Assembly (NCBI RefSeq): GCF_009380165.1
Contig: NZ_WHUF01000005.1
Location: forward strand, 447,248 to 511,247
From: Rugamonas rivuli
Lineage (GTDB): Bacteria; Pseudomonadota; Gammaproteobacteria; Burkholderiales; Burkholderiaceae_D
Length of the DNA stretch: 64,000 bases
Direction: 5' to 3'
The notes below the pieces were generated by a model that saw only the letters and a list, made by a program, of their open reading frames with translations, was not told the DNA's origin and made no database searches. The translations under genes were made by a program, and so were the position numbers. Positions 20,943 through 32,181 of this stretch are shown here, piece after piece (the stretch's first letter is position 1; each line of letters begins with the position of its first letter).

Positions 20943-23318
20943 TCAAAAGTCTGCGCGGGCGGTCACGCCAACCTGGCGAGGCGTTCCGATCACGGCGTTA
21001 TAGGCACTCGGGCTGGTGTTCCAGGTGCTGGTGTAGTAAGTCTTGTCGAACACATTCTTGGCCCAGACCGAAATATCCCAACGGGCCTGGCCGTTCTTCA
21101 CTTTCACGCCGGCCGACAGATTGGTCAGGCTGTAGGCCGGGATGCGCGAGTACTCGGAAGCGTCTAGCGTACCGTAAGTGCTGCTGCGATAGGCATAATT
21201 CACGTTGGCATAGCCTTCGACGTTGGCCTCCAGCGTGCGCGCATACTGCGCGCTGAGGTTGCCGATCCAGCGCGGCGCATTGACCAGCGCGGCACGGCCC
21301 GACAGGTCGCAGGAAGCGCCGGGACGCTCGCTCGGGCACGGCGCGTTCTTGTATTCCTTGTACTTGACGTCGTTGAACGAACCGTTGGCGCCCAGCGTGA
21401 AGCCGCGCACCACGACGAAGCTGGTGTCCAGCTCCAGGCCGCGGCTGCGCACGTTGCCTGCGTTGGTCAGGTAGGACGTGGCGCTGACCGGGTCGTAGGC
21501 ATTGCTCTGATAGCCCTTGACCTCGTTCCAGAACAGGCTGGCGTTGACCTGTGCGCGGCGCTCCAGCAGATTGCTCTTGATGCCCAGCTCCAGGTTGTTG
21601 GCCTTCTCGTTGTTGACCTTGAGCGAGGCGATGCCCGCCGCGCCCGGCACCGACAGATTGATGCCGCCCGATTTCTCGCCGTGCGAGATGCTGCCGAAGG
21701 CCAGCACGTCGGTATCGACCTTGTAGGCCAGCGTCACCAGCGCCGACGGGCTGAGGTTGTTCAGGTGGACATCGCCCGAGTTGTAAGCGCCGTAGCGGGC
21801 GTTGCGCGATGCCTGCGCGGGACCGCTGACGGCGGGGCCTATCGGCGCGTCACGCGTGACCTGGGCGATCTTGTCTTCGTAGGTGGCGCGCAGGCCGCCG
21901 GTCAAGTCCCACTTCGGATCGATGTGCCAGATCGACTGGCCGAACAAGGCGTAGCTGTTGACGCGCAAATGGCCGTTGCCGATGCTGGTGACATTGCTCC
22001 AAGCGCCGGCCGGCGTGGCGTTGAACTTGTCGGCCAGCGGTCCGTTGTAGGTGAAGTTGACGTTGTCCAGGTTTTGATAATAGTAGTACGCGCCCAGCAC
22101 CGATTCCACCGGCCGGCCCAGCGGCGTTGCCAGGCGCACTTCCTGCGTGAACTGGCGGTGCCGCGCCGAGGCGCCCACGTTCAGCGTGATCGGCACGTCG
22201 AGGCCGTCGTCGTTGTGCGGCGTGAAGTTCCAGAAGCGGTAGGCGCTGATGGAGGTGAATTTGTAGTCGTTGTCCAGCTTCCAGTTGACCTCGCCGGAGA
22301 CGCCGCCCTGATGCACGTCCACGTGCGAACCGCTGTCCAGGTTCACCGCGCGCTTGGCCGGGTCGGTGATCGGGTGGCCGCCGACAGCGGCGGCTTGCGT
22401 CAGGAACTTGCCGCTCGGGCCGGCGCTGTAGAAGATCAGCGTGCCGTTGTTGGAGTCTTCGACGTTGTAGTCGGCGATCACGCGCGCGCTGACTTTGTTG
22501 TTCGGCTCCAGCAGCAGCTGGGCGCGCACGCCTTCGCGGTCGCCGCCCTGCACCTTGCTGTTGTTGTAGACGTTGGTGATGTAGCCGCCTTCATGCGTCT
22601 TGTAGGCGGAGATGCGGCCGGCCGCCGTGTCCGAGAACGCGCCCGAGATCACGGCCTTGGCCTGCACATAATCTTGCTGGCCGAGCGACAGCTGGGCGCT
22701 GTTCTCGCTGCGGAAGGTCGGCTGCTTGGTGGTGATGTTGAGCACGCCGGCGGTGGTGTTCTTGCCGAACAGCGTGCCTTGCGGGCCGCGCAGCAGTTCG
22801 AGCTGCTGAATGTCCAGCGCATCGAAGGCGGCCATGCCGGGACGGGCCAGGTAGACGTTGTCCAGATAGACGCCGACGCTGCCTTCCAGCCCGTCGCTGG
22901 CCGGGTTGTTGCCGAGGCCACGCACGGCAAAGCTCATCTGGCGGGCGTGGACGTAGTTGACGGTGGTGCTGGGCAGCAGCTGCTGCAAGTCCTGCACGCG
23001 GTAGACGCGGTTGCCTTCCAGCGCGCTGCTGTCGAGCACGCTCATCGAGGTCGGCACGCTTTGCGAAGTCTCGTTGCGGCGGCGCGTGGAGACGGTGACG
23101 CGGGCCACCACTTCCAGCGAGGCATCGGCAGCGGCGGCGGTCGTCGCGGCCGGGTCGGCTGCGCCCTCGGCGGCTGTTTCGGCCACCGCTTCAGCAGCGG
23201 CGCCGGAGATTGCCGACACGCCCAAGGCGGCGGCGTTCTGCGCCTGCACCGGCGCGGCGGCGACCAGCAGGAGTCCGTATGCCGCGGCGACGGCGGCGGC
23301 CAGTTTATTCTGTTGCAT
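20943..23318 (-). CDS. TonB-dependent outer-membrane receptor
   Basis: The ~791-residue receptor has a signal peptide (AAAVAAAYGLLLVAAAPVQA) and an Ala/Glu-rich stretch before the plug. The plug shows VRGLGNNPASDGLEGSVGVYLDNVYLARPG and ELLRGPQGTLFGKNTTAGVLNITTKQP. A 22-strand barrel ends in the typical aromatic terminus (GVTARADF). I start at 23318 (MQQNKL), which has GGAAGA upstream. Sandwiched between an arylsulfotransferase and a sulfatase gene on one strand, it probably imports a sulfated aromatic or polymer fragment. The substrate is inference. Confidence 0.92.
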   Translation of the reverse strand: MQQNKLAAAVAAAYGLLLVAAAPVQAQNAAALGVSAISGAAAEAVAETAAEGAADPAATTAAAADASLEVVARVTVSTRRRNETSQSVPTSMSVLDSSALEGNRVYRVQDLQQLLPSTTVNYVHARQMSFAVRGLGNNPASDGLEGSVGVYLDNVYLARPGMAAFDALDIQQLELLRGPQGTLFGKNTTAGVLNITTKQPTFRSENSAQLSLGQQDYVQAKAVISGAFSDTAAGRISAYKTHEGGYITNVYNNSKVQGGDREGVRAQLLLEPNNKVSARVIADYNVEDSNNGTLIFYSAGPSGKFLTQAAAVGGHPITDPAKRAVNLDSGSHVDVHQGGVSGEVNWKLDNDYKFTSISAYRFWNFTPHNDDGLDVPITLNVGASARHRQFTQEVRLATPLGRPVESVLGAYYYYQNLDNVNFTYNGPLADKFNATPAGAWSNVTSIGNGHLRVNSYALFGQSIWHIDPKWDLTGGLRATYEDKIAQVTRDAPIGPAVSGPAQASRNARYGAYNSGDVHLNNLSPSALVTLAYKVDTDVLAFGSISHGEKSGGINLSVPGAAGIASLKVNNEKANNLELGIKSNLLERRAQVNASLFWNEVKGYQSNAYDPVSATSYLTNAGNVRSRGLELDTSFVVVRGFTLGANGSFNDVKYKEYKNAPCPSERPGASCDLSGRAALVNAPRWIGNLSAQYARTLEANVEGYANVNYAYRSSTYGTLDASEYSRIPAYSLTNLSAGVKVKNGQARWDISVWAKNVFDKTYYTSTWNTSPSAYNAVIGTPRQVGVTARADF

Positions 23319-23356
23319 AGCATCTTCCATTCAAATAAGCGGGCGTGAACCGCCCC

Positions 23357-23381
23357 GCACGCCGGCATGAAGGCCGGCGCG
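23357..23381 (-). repeat. GC-rich hairpin between arylsulfotransferase and receptor genes
   Basis: CGCCGGC and GCCGGCG pair around a six-base loop in the 125-base gap, without a T-run on the minus strand. It may stabilise or process the transcript rather than end it. Confidence 0.4.
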
Positions 23382-23443
23382 TTCTGTTGTTGTAGGTATG
23401 TGATGGCGCTGCCGCGATCGGCAGCGCGGGGGCGTGTTCGCGC

Positions 23444-24859
23444 TTAGTTCGTGGCTACGCGGAACTTGCCTGGCTCCGGCGGCGTGACCGCTTTTTCGGA
23501 ACGCGGAGTGCCTTCCGGCACCCAGTTGTATGGCACCGGTTGGGCGCGGTACAACCAATTACTCAACACCGGCTTGCCCGCGCCGGCTACCGGCGTCGGC
23601 GCGAAGTACGGGCTGACATATTCCCAGGCGATATCGCCCTTGCTCGTCACCTGGAAGATGCGGCCGTTCATGCCTTCATCGATCAGCGTGTTCCCGTTCG
23701 GCAGGCGGCGCGCGCTGCTGATGAAGGAGCTGTAGAAACTCCACTCCGGCGCGTTCGAATCGCCGCCCGTGTATTCCCACACGATCTGCTTGGTGATCGG
23801 GTCGATCTCCAGCACACGCGAACGCGGCTGCACGCCGACGCTGACGCGCGGATAGCCCGCCTCGCCCTGGTTGTCGAACACCAGGATGTGACCTGCCCCC
23901 GGCAAGCCCGGCTCGATCAGATGCGCGTCATGCTGGCCGACGATCTGATCCACCGGGCGCGGCAGCACACGCGGGCCGCGCACCTGCGCCGGATAGTCCG
24001 GCCCCAGCGACCACACCACCTTGCCGGTCTGCTTGTCGAGGATGACGATGAAGTTGGCCTCGCGTGAATCGATCAGGATGTTCTCGGGATTGAAGCGCTG
24101 GTCGCCCGCGTCGAACCAGCGGTTCGGGCCGAGCACCGACATGTTATTGACGTGCAGGTAATCGAACGGCGCAGCCTTGCCGCGTGGCGAGTAGCCGTTC
24201 TTCACCAGCTTCAGCGATTCCGGCTTGAAGCCGAACTCGTTCAAATGATCGGACGCCACCCACTTCCAGACGATGTCGCCGCCCGGCGTGACCTCGTAGA
24301 TCACGTCATCGAGCACCTGCGGCGCGGCGAAGCCCGCTACCGGATGCACGAGGTTGGCCAGCACCAGCGTATTGCCGTTCGGCAGACGGCGCCAGTCGTG
24401 GTGCTGCTTGGCGCTGCCGCCCGGCACTTGCGAGGACGCCTTGCCTTCTACCGGCGCCGCATACGCATCCTGCGCGCCACCTGCCGCGCCCCATTGCCAG
24501 ATCACTTGGCTGTTCCAGTCCAGCTCACCGATGGCCTGGTTGCGCAGGCCGTTGCCCTCGTTCGAGGTGCCGGTGGTGCTGGCCAGCTGCACCAGCACGT
24601 GGCCGCGCTTGCCGCCGGTCAGGGCCGGGTCCAGCAGCACCGGCGGGAAGCCCTCGGCATTCCAGCGATGCACCTCGTTGCCGTTCATGTCGATCAGATG
24701 GGTGTTCTTGTCCTGGCCGCTGAAGATCACGTAGCTGTTGTACGCGGTGGCGGTGTCGTAGCGGGTGACGCCGGTAGGATAGACGCTAGGCGCGGCGCCC
24801 AGGTTGGCTGCGACGGACAGCAGCGACAGTGCAGCAAGTGTACGAGTGCGAGTGGTCAT
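23444..24859 (-). CDS. Arylsulfotransferase (ASST) family protein, exported
   Basis: The 471-residue protein has a signal peptide (ALSLLSVAANLGAAP) and the repeated propeller blades of aryl-sulfate sulfotransferases. Examples are DWRRLPNGNTLVLAN, VTPGGDIVWKWVASDH, GQHDAHLIEPGLPGAGHILVFDNQG, RRLPNGNTLIDEGMNGRIFQVTSKGDIAWEYVSP. ASST moves a sulfuryl group between phenols through a sulfo-histidine, without PAPS. Candidate His residues lie in KQHHDW, YLHVNNMS and QHDAHL. It is first in the minus-strand unit that continues with the receptor and the sulfatase, so the locus handles aryl sulfates. Confidence 0.85.
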   Translation of the reverse strand: MTTRTRTLAALSLLSVAANLGAAPSVYPTGVTRYDTATAYNSYVIFSGQDKNTHLIDMNGNEVHRWNAEGFPPVLLDPALTGGKRGHVLVQLASTTGTSNEGNGLRNQAIGELDWNSQVIWQWGAAGGAQDAYAAPVEGKASSQVPGGSAKQHHDWRRLPNGNTLVLANLVHPVAGFAAPQVLDDVIYEVTPGGDIVWKWVASDHLNEFGFKPESLKLVKNGYSPRGKAAPFDYLHVNNMSVLGPNRWFDAGDQRFNPENILIDSREANFIVILDKQTGKVVWSLGPDYPAQVRGPRVLPRPVDQIVGQHDAHLIEPGLPGAGHILVFDNQGEAGYPRVSVGVQPRSRVLEIDPITKQIVWEYTGGDSNAPEWSFYSSFISSARRLPNGNTLIDEGMNGRIFQVTSKGDIAWEYVSPYFAPTPVAGAGKPVLSNWLYRAQPVPYNWVPEGTPRSEKAVTPPEPGKFRVATN

Positions 24860-24946
24860 GACACGAGTTCCCAGTGAGTGGACAGTGTGTCTATATTACT
24901 AATCCACGTAGAAAACTCGAACTAATATAACCAAACATCGTTATAC

Positions 24947-24971
24947 AAAAAATGCCGGATTAACCGGCATT
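24947..24971 (-). terminator. Intrinsic terminator of glnB
   Basis: On the minus strand AATGCCGG pairs with CCGGCATT across TTAAT and continues into TTTTTT. It lies 26 bases past the glnB stop and isolates it from the arylsulfotransferase operon. Confidence 0.8.
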
Positions 24972-24996
24972 CCTTGATATGACAGCAAAGGCGAAA

Positions 24997-25344
<348 letters not shown>

Positions 25345-25446
25345 TTATTTTGTTTAAATCGAAAATCTGTAGCCGGGCGAGCCGCGAGCCTTGGTTCTAT
25401 TGTAATCGACACGCACACGCTGTCCATCAACGTATGCGAATACCGG

Positions 25447-27510
<2,064 letters not shown>

Positions 27511-27637
27511 GTGTAGTCTTTCACGGGCACATCGGATAGACAAAATCGAATTATCGCACGGGGACAGCCGCGCCGCCGCCAACAGATACGGCCCAGATAG
27601 GCTAGACTTGCGCCAACATCAAGGGCCGGAGGCAGGC

Positions 27638-28771
27638 GTGGCAGAAGCAGAGTTTACGATCATCAATTCGCTCGACGGCGTCGACCCCGCGCAATGGCAG
27701 GCGCTGGCCGGCGACAACCCGACGCTCAGCCACACCTTCCTGCACGCGCTGCACGAAAGCGGCTGCGCCGCCGAGGACACCGGCTGGACGCCGCGCTACC
27801 TGGTGCTGCACCGCGACGGCGTGCTGGACGGCGCCATGCCGCTGTACCTGAAGGATCACAGCCGGGGCGAGTACGTGTTCGACCACGCGTGGGCGGACGC
27901 CTTCCACCGCAACGGCATCGAGTACTACCCCAAGCTGCTGTCGGCGGTGCCGTTCACGCCGGTGACGGGCAGCCGCCTGCTGGCGCGCACGCAGGAAGAC
28001 CGACAACTGCTGGCGCGCGCCGCGTTGCAGGTGGCGCGGCAGCTGGGCACGTCCTCGCTGCACATCCTCTTCCCCGACGAGCAGGACAAGCAGGCGCTGG
28101 CCAAGGCCGGCTTCATGCTGCGCGAAGGCGTGCAATTCCATTGGGAGAATGCCGGCTATGCGGATTTCGAAGCCTTCCTGTCCAGCATGAAGATGGAGAA
28201 GCGCAAGAAGATCCGCCAGGACCAGCGGCGCGTGCTCGATGCGGGCATCGCCTTCGAGCACCTGGCTGGCGCGCAGATCAGCGCCGGGGTGCTGAAGTTT
28301 TTCTACAGCTGCTACGTGTCGACCTACCACGCGCATTATTCCAAGCCGTACCTGTCGTTGGAGTTTTTCGAACGCCTGCTGCGCGAGACGCCGGACAGCA
28401 TGATGATGGTGCTGGCCAAGCGCGGCGACGCGCCGGTGGCGGCCGCGCTGAACCTGGTGGGCGGCGGCATCATGTACGGGCGCTACTGGGGTACGCAGGA
28501 ATTCGTCTCCGGCCTGCACTTCGAAACCTGCTATGTGCAAGCTATCGATTACTGCATTCGGCACGGCCTGGCGCGCTTTGAAGGCGGCGCCCAGGGCGTG
28601 CACAAGATGTCGCGCGGGCTGGTGCCGACGCCGACCTGGTCGGCGCACTGGGTGGCCGACCCGCGCTTTGCCGACGCCATCGCCGACTTCCTGCAACAGG
28701 AAACGGCAGCCATGGACGAGTACATCGATGAGCTCGGTGAGCGCACCCCGTTCAAGGCACAGCTGCCGTAG
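27638..28771 (+). CDS. DUF482-like/GNAT-fold protein (peptidogalycan-type)
   Basis: The 377-residue protein matches the DUF482 family, annotated as peptidogalycan biosynthesis/recognition or GNAT-like proteins. Characteristic segments are NPTLSHTFLHALHESGCA, GAMPLYLKDHSRGEYVFDHAWADAF, FLSSMKMEKRKKIRQDQRRV, GGGIMYGRYWGTQEFVSGLHFETCYVQAIDYCI and RFEGGAQGVHKMSRGLVPTPTWSAHW. The start is GTG at 27638, five bases after GGAGG. The biochemical activity is unproven. It diverges from nadE across 127 bases. Confidence 0.8.
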   Translation: MAEAEFTIINSLDGVDPAQWQALAGDNPTLSHTFLHALHESGCAAEDTGWTPRYLVLHRDGVLDGAMPLYLKDHSRGEYVFDHAWADAFHRNGIEYYPKLLSAVPFTPVTGSRLLARTQEDRQLLARAALQVARQLGTSSLHILFPDEQDKQALAKAGFMLREGVQFHWENAGYADFEAFLSSMKMEKRKKIRQDQRRVLDAGIAFEHLAGAQISAGVLKFFYSCYVSTYHAHYSKPYLSLEFFERLLRETPDSMMMVLAKRGDAPVAAALNLVGGGIMYGRYWGTQEFVSGLHFETCYVQAIDYCIRHGLARFEGGAQGVHKMSRGLVPTPTWSAHWVADPRFADAIADFLQQETAAMDEYIDELGERTPFKAQLP

Positions 28772-28780
28772 CGGTCCAGC

Positions 28781-29389
28781 TTAAGCTGCGTTGCGACGGC
28801 GGCGCGCTGCGGCGCCCATCACGCCCAGGCCAGCGAGCAGCATGCCATAGGTTTCAGGCTCAGGCACGGCGGTCACGTTCAGGTCGGTCAAGACCACGCC
28901 GCCCAAAGAGCCGAGCTGGCCAGGGCAATGTGCCGAATTGCAGGGATCGAACACGATGCGGCCCACGTTTGCGGCGGGAATCGACAGGGTGTACCACTGG
29001 TTGTTGGCATTGTCGCCGAAGGTCGGCGAGTACCACGTGCCCAGCAGCGCGTTGCTGCCGAATGCGTAAGCGGTGATGCCGAAAGCATCGGCGTCACCGG
29101 CGCCGTCGCCGGCACGGATCGAGATGTTGCTGACCGCATGCGCGAAGGTGAACGTGATATCGCTGTCGCCACCGGTGCCGGCAAACAGGCCGCCGCCATA
29201 CAAGCTCGTGTAATGCAGGTTGCCTGCCTCGGAAGTCATGTTCAGATCGCCGAACGTCGCATTCTCGTAGCCCTGGCCATCGGTCATGAAGGTGCTGAAA
29301 TCGTAGTTGGTGGCGGCGGCGCCAGCGCTCCAGCACAAACCAAGACACAGTCCGGCGGAGGCCAGCAAACGCGTCATCAAAGTCGTCAT
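28781..29389 (-). CDS. PEP-CTERM sorted exoprotein
   Basis: The ~202-residue protein has a signal peptide (MTRLLASAGLCLGLCWSAGAAA), a beta-rich extracellular body and a classic PEP-CTERM tail. The tail is VPEPETYGMLLAGLGVMGAAARRRR: the PEP box, a transmembrane helix and a basic end. Such proteins are processed by exosortase EpsH/XrtA and often belong to exopolysaccharide or biofilm matrix. I start at 29389 because GGGGGA lies four bases before it. No exosortase or EPS gene is near. Confidence 0.88.
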   Translation of the reverse strand: MTTLMTRLLASAGLCLGLCWSAGAAATNYDFSTFMTDGQGYENATFGDLNMTSEAGNLHYTSLYGGGLFAGTGGDSDITFTFAHAVSNISIRAGDGAGDADAFGITAYAFGSNALLGTWYSPTFGDNANNQWYTLSIPAANVGRIVFDPCNSAHCPGQLGSLGGVVLTDLNVTAVPEPETYGMLLAGLGVMGAAARRRRNAA

Positions 29390-29648
29390 AAAATCCCCCA
29401 TTCAAATTAGTTATAAAAAAACAATTTGAATGGTACTTGTATAATTCTTTTATATCAACAAATATGCGACGAAATGGCATGGAACAGCAACAGTCCCGGC
29501 TGGCGGCACGGAAACTCTCAAACGGTTAGAATGGTAGCGTTAACTATTATCTTCCCGGGGATGAAACCAGTTTGCTTCACAGCAATTTCAATCGGGCCTA
29601 TACTCTGTGCCCCTTGGAGGGTTTTATCAGGAACGTGGCAAGCAAAGC

Positions 29649-30287
29649 ATGAATGCAGATTTTATAAGACAGCGTGAACGGTTCAAGACCGCCACGATGA
29701 AGCGGATCGACGTCAGCGATGAATCCTACAGCAACGTGACCGAGCTTTTGGCGCCCATCGCCAAGCCTTTCCACGTGCGCAAGGGGGAATACCTGCAACG
29801 TGCCGGCGTGCCGGCGACCCAGGTGCACTGGATCAGCAGCGGCGTGGTGCGCAGCGGTTTCTTCAACCGCGACGGCCTCGAAGTGACGCTGCGTTTCTAC
29901 CGCGAGGGCGAGTCGGCCACCACGCTGACCGACCTGACCGCCGGCGAGCACGGGCAGGCGGCGGTGCAATTCCTGGTGGCCGAAACGCCCATCCATGGTT
30001 TTACCCTGGACTGGAAACGTTCCTGCGAACTGCGCGCGCAGCACGAGGTGATGCAGCACTACCATCTGAACATCGCCATGCACGGCCTGCAGACGCTGGC
30101 GCAGCGCGCCTACACCAACGGCGAGACCTCGGCCCACGAGCGGCTGGCGGCCTTCCGCGAAGAGTATCCGGGGCTGGAGGCCCGCATCTCGCAGCGGGCG
30201 ATCGCCTCCTACCTGGGCATCACGCCGCAATACATGTCGCGCCTGCGGCGCGAGGCGGAAGCGGCCAGCGGCGCACCGCGCGGATAA
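29649..30287 (+). CDS. Crp/Fnr-type cyclic-nucleotide-binding-fold regulator
   Basis: The 212-residue protein has a cNMP-binding-like beta roll (VRKGEYLQRAGVPATQVHWISSGVVRSGFFNRDGLEVTLRFYREGE) and a C-terminal helix-turn-helix-like segment (ARISQRAIASYLGITPQYMSRLRREAE). It resembles the Crp-fold regulators in which helix QxxIASYLGITPEYLSRLR binds DNA. The ribosome site of the chosen ATG is weak. The key Arg and Glu that hold cAMP in Crp are not evident, so the effector is unknown. It is convergent with ppa, sharing a terminator. Confidence 0.8.
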   Translation: MNADFIRQRERFKTATMKRIDVSDESYSNVTELLAPIAKPFHVRKGEYLQRAGVPATQVHWISSGVVRSGFFNRDGLEVTLRFYREGESATTLTDLTAGEHGQAAVQFLVAETPIHGFTLDWKRSCELRAQHEVMQHYHLNIAMHGLQTLAQRAYTNGETSAHERLAAFREEYPGLEARISQRAIASYLGITPQYMSRLRREAEAASGAPRG

Positions 30288-30323
30288 AAAAAAGCCCCAG
30301 GCGCTAACGCCCGGGGCTTCTTT
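30286..30323. terminator. Bidirectional intrinsic terminator between the Crp-like gene and ppa
   Basis: AAGCCCC pairs with GGGGCTT and GGCG with CGCC around CTAA, with one symmetric mismatch. The left flank is an A-run and the right flank CTTTG. It suits both convergent genes, and is strongest for ppa on the minus strand, where T8 follows. Confidence 0.8.
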
Positions 30324-30337
30324 GTTAGCAGCGTGAA

Positions 30338-30880
30338 TTACGCGATGCCGTTTTCTTTTTTGTAAGCAGCAACGCCGCTCAGGATCTCTTCCTTGGCTTC
30401 GTCCGGACCGTACCAGCCGTCGATCTTGACCCATTTGCCTTTTTCCAGGTCTTTGTAGTGCTCGAAGAAGTGCTGGATCTGGCGCAGGCGCAGTTCGTTC
30501 AGGTCTTCCGGCTTCTGCCAGTGGCTGTAGATCGACAGTACTTTGTCGACCGGCACGGCCAGCACTTTGGCGTCTTCACCGGCTTCGTCGGTCATCTTCA
30601 GCACGCCGACAGGACGGCAGCGCACGACCACGCCCGGGATCAGCGGGAACGGAGTGATGACCAGCACATCGACCGGATCGCCGTCTGCGGACAGGGTGTT
30701 CGGCACGTAGCCGTAGTTGCATGGGTAGTGCATGGCGGTGCCCATGAAACGATCGACGAAGATCGCGCCCGATTCCTTGTCAACTTCATACTTGATCGGA
30801 TCGGCGTTCATCGGGATTTCGATGATGACGTTGAAATCGTTCGGCAGATCGCGGCCGGAAGATACTTTATTCAAGCTCAT
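30338..30880 (-). CDS. ppa: Inorganic pyrophosphatase
   Basis: The 180-residue soluble family I enzyme splits pyrophosphate and drives biosynthesis. Signatures include [20 protein letters not shown], the catalytic [26 protein letters not shown] with its DGDPVD metal box, and [12 protein letters not shown]. Length matches the bacterial hexameric type. A TATAAT box lies 42 bases upstream. Confidence 0.97.
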   Translation of the reverse strand: MSLNKVSSGRDLPNDFNVIIEIPMNADPIKYEVDKESGAIFVDRFMGTAMHYPCNYGYVPNTLSADGDPVDVLVITPFPLIPGVVVRCRPVGVLKMTDEAGEDAKVLAVPVDKVLSIYSHWQKPEDLNELRLRQIQHFFEHYKDLEKGKWVKIDGWYGPDEAKEEILSGVAAYKKENGIA

Positions 30881-30921
30881 GGGGGTTTCCTCGTAAGTGC
30901 TGGCAAATGTTTAACCGCGTA

Positions 30922-30950
30922 ATTATAGCGAACTACAGCCCGCTTGTGCA
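30922..30950 (-). promoter_or_regulatory. Candidate ppa promoter
   Basis: A perfect minus-strand TATAAT covers 30927-30922 at a suitable distance from the ppa start. The -35 region is degenerate (CTGCACA-like). Confidence 0.4.
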
Positions 30951-31075
30951 GCGCAGCAGCGCGGCGGCGCGGCCGAAAGCCGGTTTCACGACAATCTTGT
31001 TACTCCCCGCTGCGCTGCCGACGGCCTAAAGTCGTCCTGCGGCGCCTATCCCTGGCGCCTCCAAAGGAGACAGCG

Positions 31076-31867
31076 ATGACCAGCAATATCAGCAAAATCA
31101 GCAGCAAGGCGCAGACCGCCGGAACATTGAACCACGCCGTCGTATCCCCCGCGCTATGGCTGCAGCAACGCCAGGCCTTGCTGGCGCGTGAGAAGGAATT
31201 GATGCGCCTGCACGACCAGGTCGCCCGCGAACGCCGGGCGCTGCCGTGGGTGCGCGTTGAGAAAAACTACGTGTTCGACACGCCTCAAGGCCGGCGCACG
31301 CTGGCCGATCTGTTCGAAGGCCGCAGCCAACTGGTGGTGCAGCACTTCATGTTCACGCCCGGCGCCGAACAGGGATGTGCCCACTGTTCCTACATGGCCG
31401 ACCATACCGACGGCGCCCTCGCCCACCTGGCGCAGCGCGACGTGACTTTCGTCGCCATCTCGCGCGCGGCGCTGGACGACATCGAACGCTTCCGCCACCG
31501 CATGGGCTGGCGCTTCAACTGGGTGTCGTCGGGGGATGGCGATTTCAACTATGACTTCCGCGTCAGCTTCCGGCCCGAAGAGCTGGCCAGCGGCGCTGTC
31601 GACTACAACTACCAGCGCCAATCCATGAAAAATCCCGACATGCCCGGCGTCAGCGTGTTCTGCAAGGATGACGACGGCGTGGTCTACCACAGCTACTCGA
31701 CCTACGGCCGCGGCGTGGAGGTGATGATGCACACCTATAACTTCCTCGACCTGACCCCGCTGGGCCGCCACGAAGAAGGCCTGCCCTATACTATGGCATG
31801 GGTGCGCCACCACGACCGCTACGAGGCCGCGCCGGCGGTGTCCGCGTGCTGCCATGCGCAGGCATGA
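31076..31867 (+). CDS. DUF899 thioredoxin-like family protein
   Basis: The 263-residue protein matches DUF899. Its segments are LLAREKELMRLHDQVARERRALPWVRVEKNYVF, LFEGRSQLVVQHFMFTPGAEQGCAHCSYMADH (a CAHC motif at a thioredoxin-like active-site position), VAISRAALDDIERFRHRMGW and VYHSYSTYGRGVEVMMHTYNFLDLTPLGR. The start at 31076 follows AAAGGAGA. It is cytoplasmic and its reaction is unproven; the CxxC suggests a redox role. The next small membrane gene overlaps its 3' end. Confidence 0.88.
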   Translation: MTSNISKISSKAQTAGTLNHAVVSPALWLQQRQALLAREKELMRLHDQVARERRALPWVRVEKNYVFDTPQGRRTLADLFEGRSQLVVQHFMFTPGAEQGCAHCSYMADHTDGALAHLAQRDVTFVAISRAALDDIERFRHRMGWRFNWVSSGDGDFNYDFRVSFRPEELASGAVDYNYQRQSMKNPDMPGVSVFCKDDDGVVYHSYSTYGRGVEVMMHTYNFLDLTPLGRHEEGLPYTMAWVRHHDRYEAAPAVSACCHAQA

Positions 31868-32123
31868 ACAGGCGCTGCGGGCGATGACGCCCATCGCGGC
31901 CGGCCACGCCGCCTCGGCCGCCTTGATGACGGCCCTGCACGGCGCCGGCCTGATGCTGGCGCCGGTGCTGGTTCCGCTGTGCAGCAGCGACGGCGCCGTG
32001 CGCGAGGTGGCCGTGGCGGGCTCACAGACGCTGATGCTGGCTGCGTGCGCCATGCACGCGGCGGCGATGCTGGGCATGACCGCCGCCGTCAACGCGCTGC
32101 TGAAACGGTACTACGCGATATAA
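31854..32123 (+). CDS. Small membrane protein coupled to the DUF899 gene
   Basis: The 89-residue frame overlaps the DUF899 stop by 14 bases. It encodes two hydrophobic segments (ALMTALHGAGLMLAPVLVPL and LMLAACAMHAAAMLGMTAAV). A second start at 31884 (MTPIAAGHAA) is possible. The overlap points to translational coupling with the DUF899 gene. A terminator begins at its stop codon. Function unknown. Confidence 0.6.
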   Translation: MRRHEQALRAMTPIAAGHAASAALMTALHGAGLMLAPVLVPLCSSDGAVREVAVAGSQTLMLAACAMHAAAMLGMTAAVNALLKRYYAI

Positions 32124-32181
32124 AAAAACCCACCTGCACTGAACGCGATCTTGAGCGCGTTCAGGCCGGTGGTTTTTTTTT
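32122..32181. terminator. Bidirectional terminator between the DUF899 pair and hemY
   Basis: A-run plus ACC pairs with GGTGG and nine T, enclosing an inner perfect stem GAACGCG/CGCGTTC. The composite hairpin ends both convergent transcripts and overlaps the hemY stop by two bases. Confidence 0.85.
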
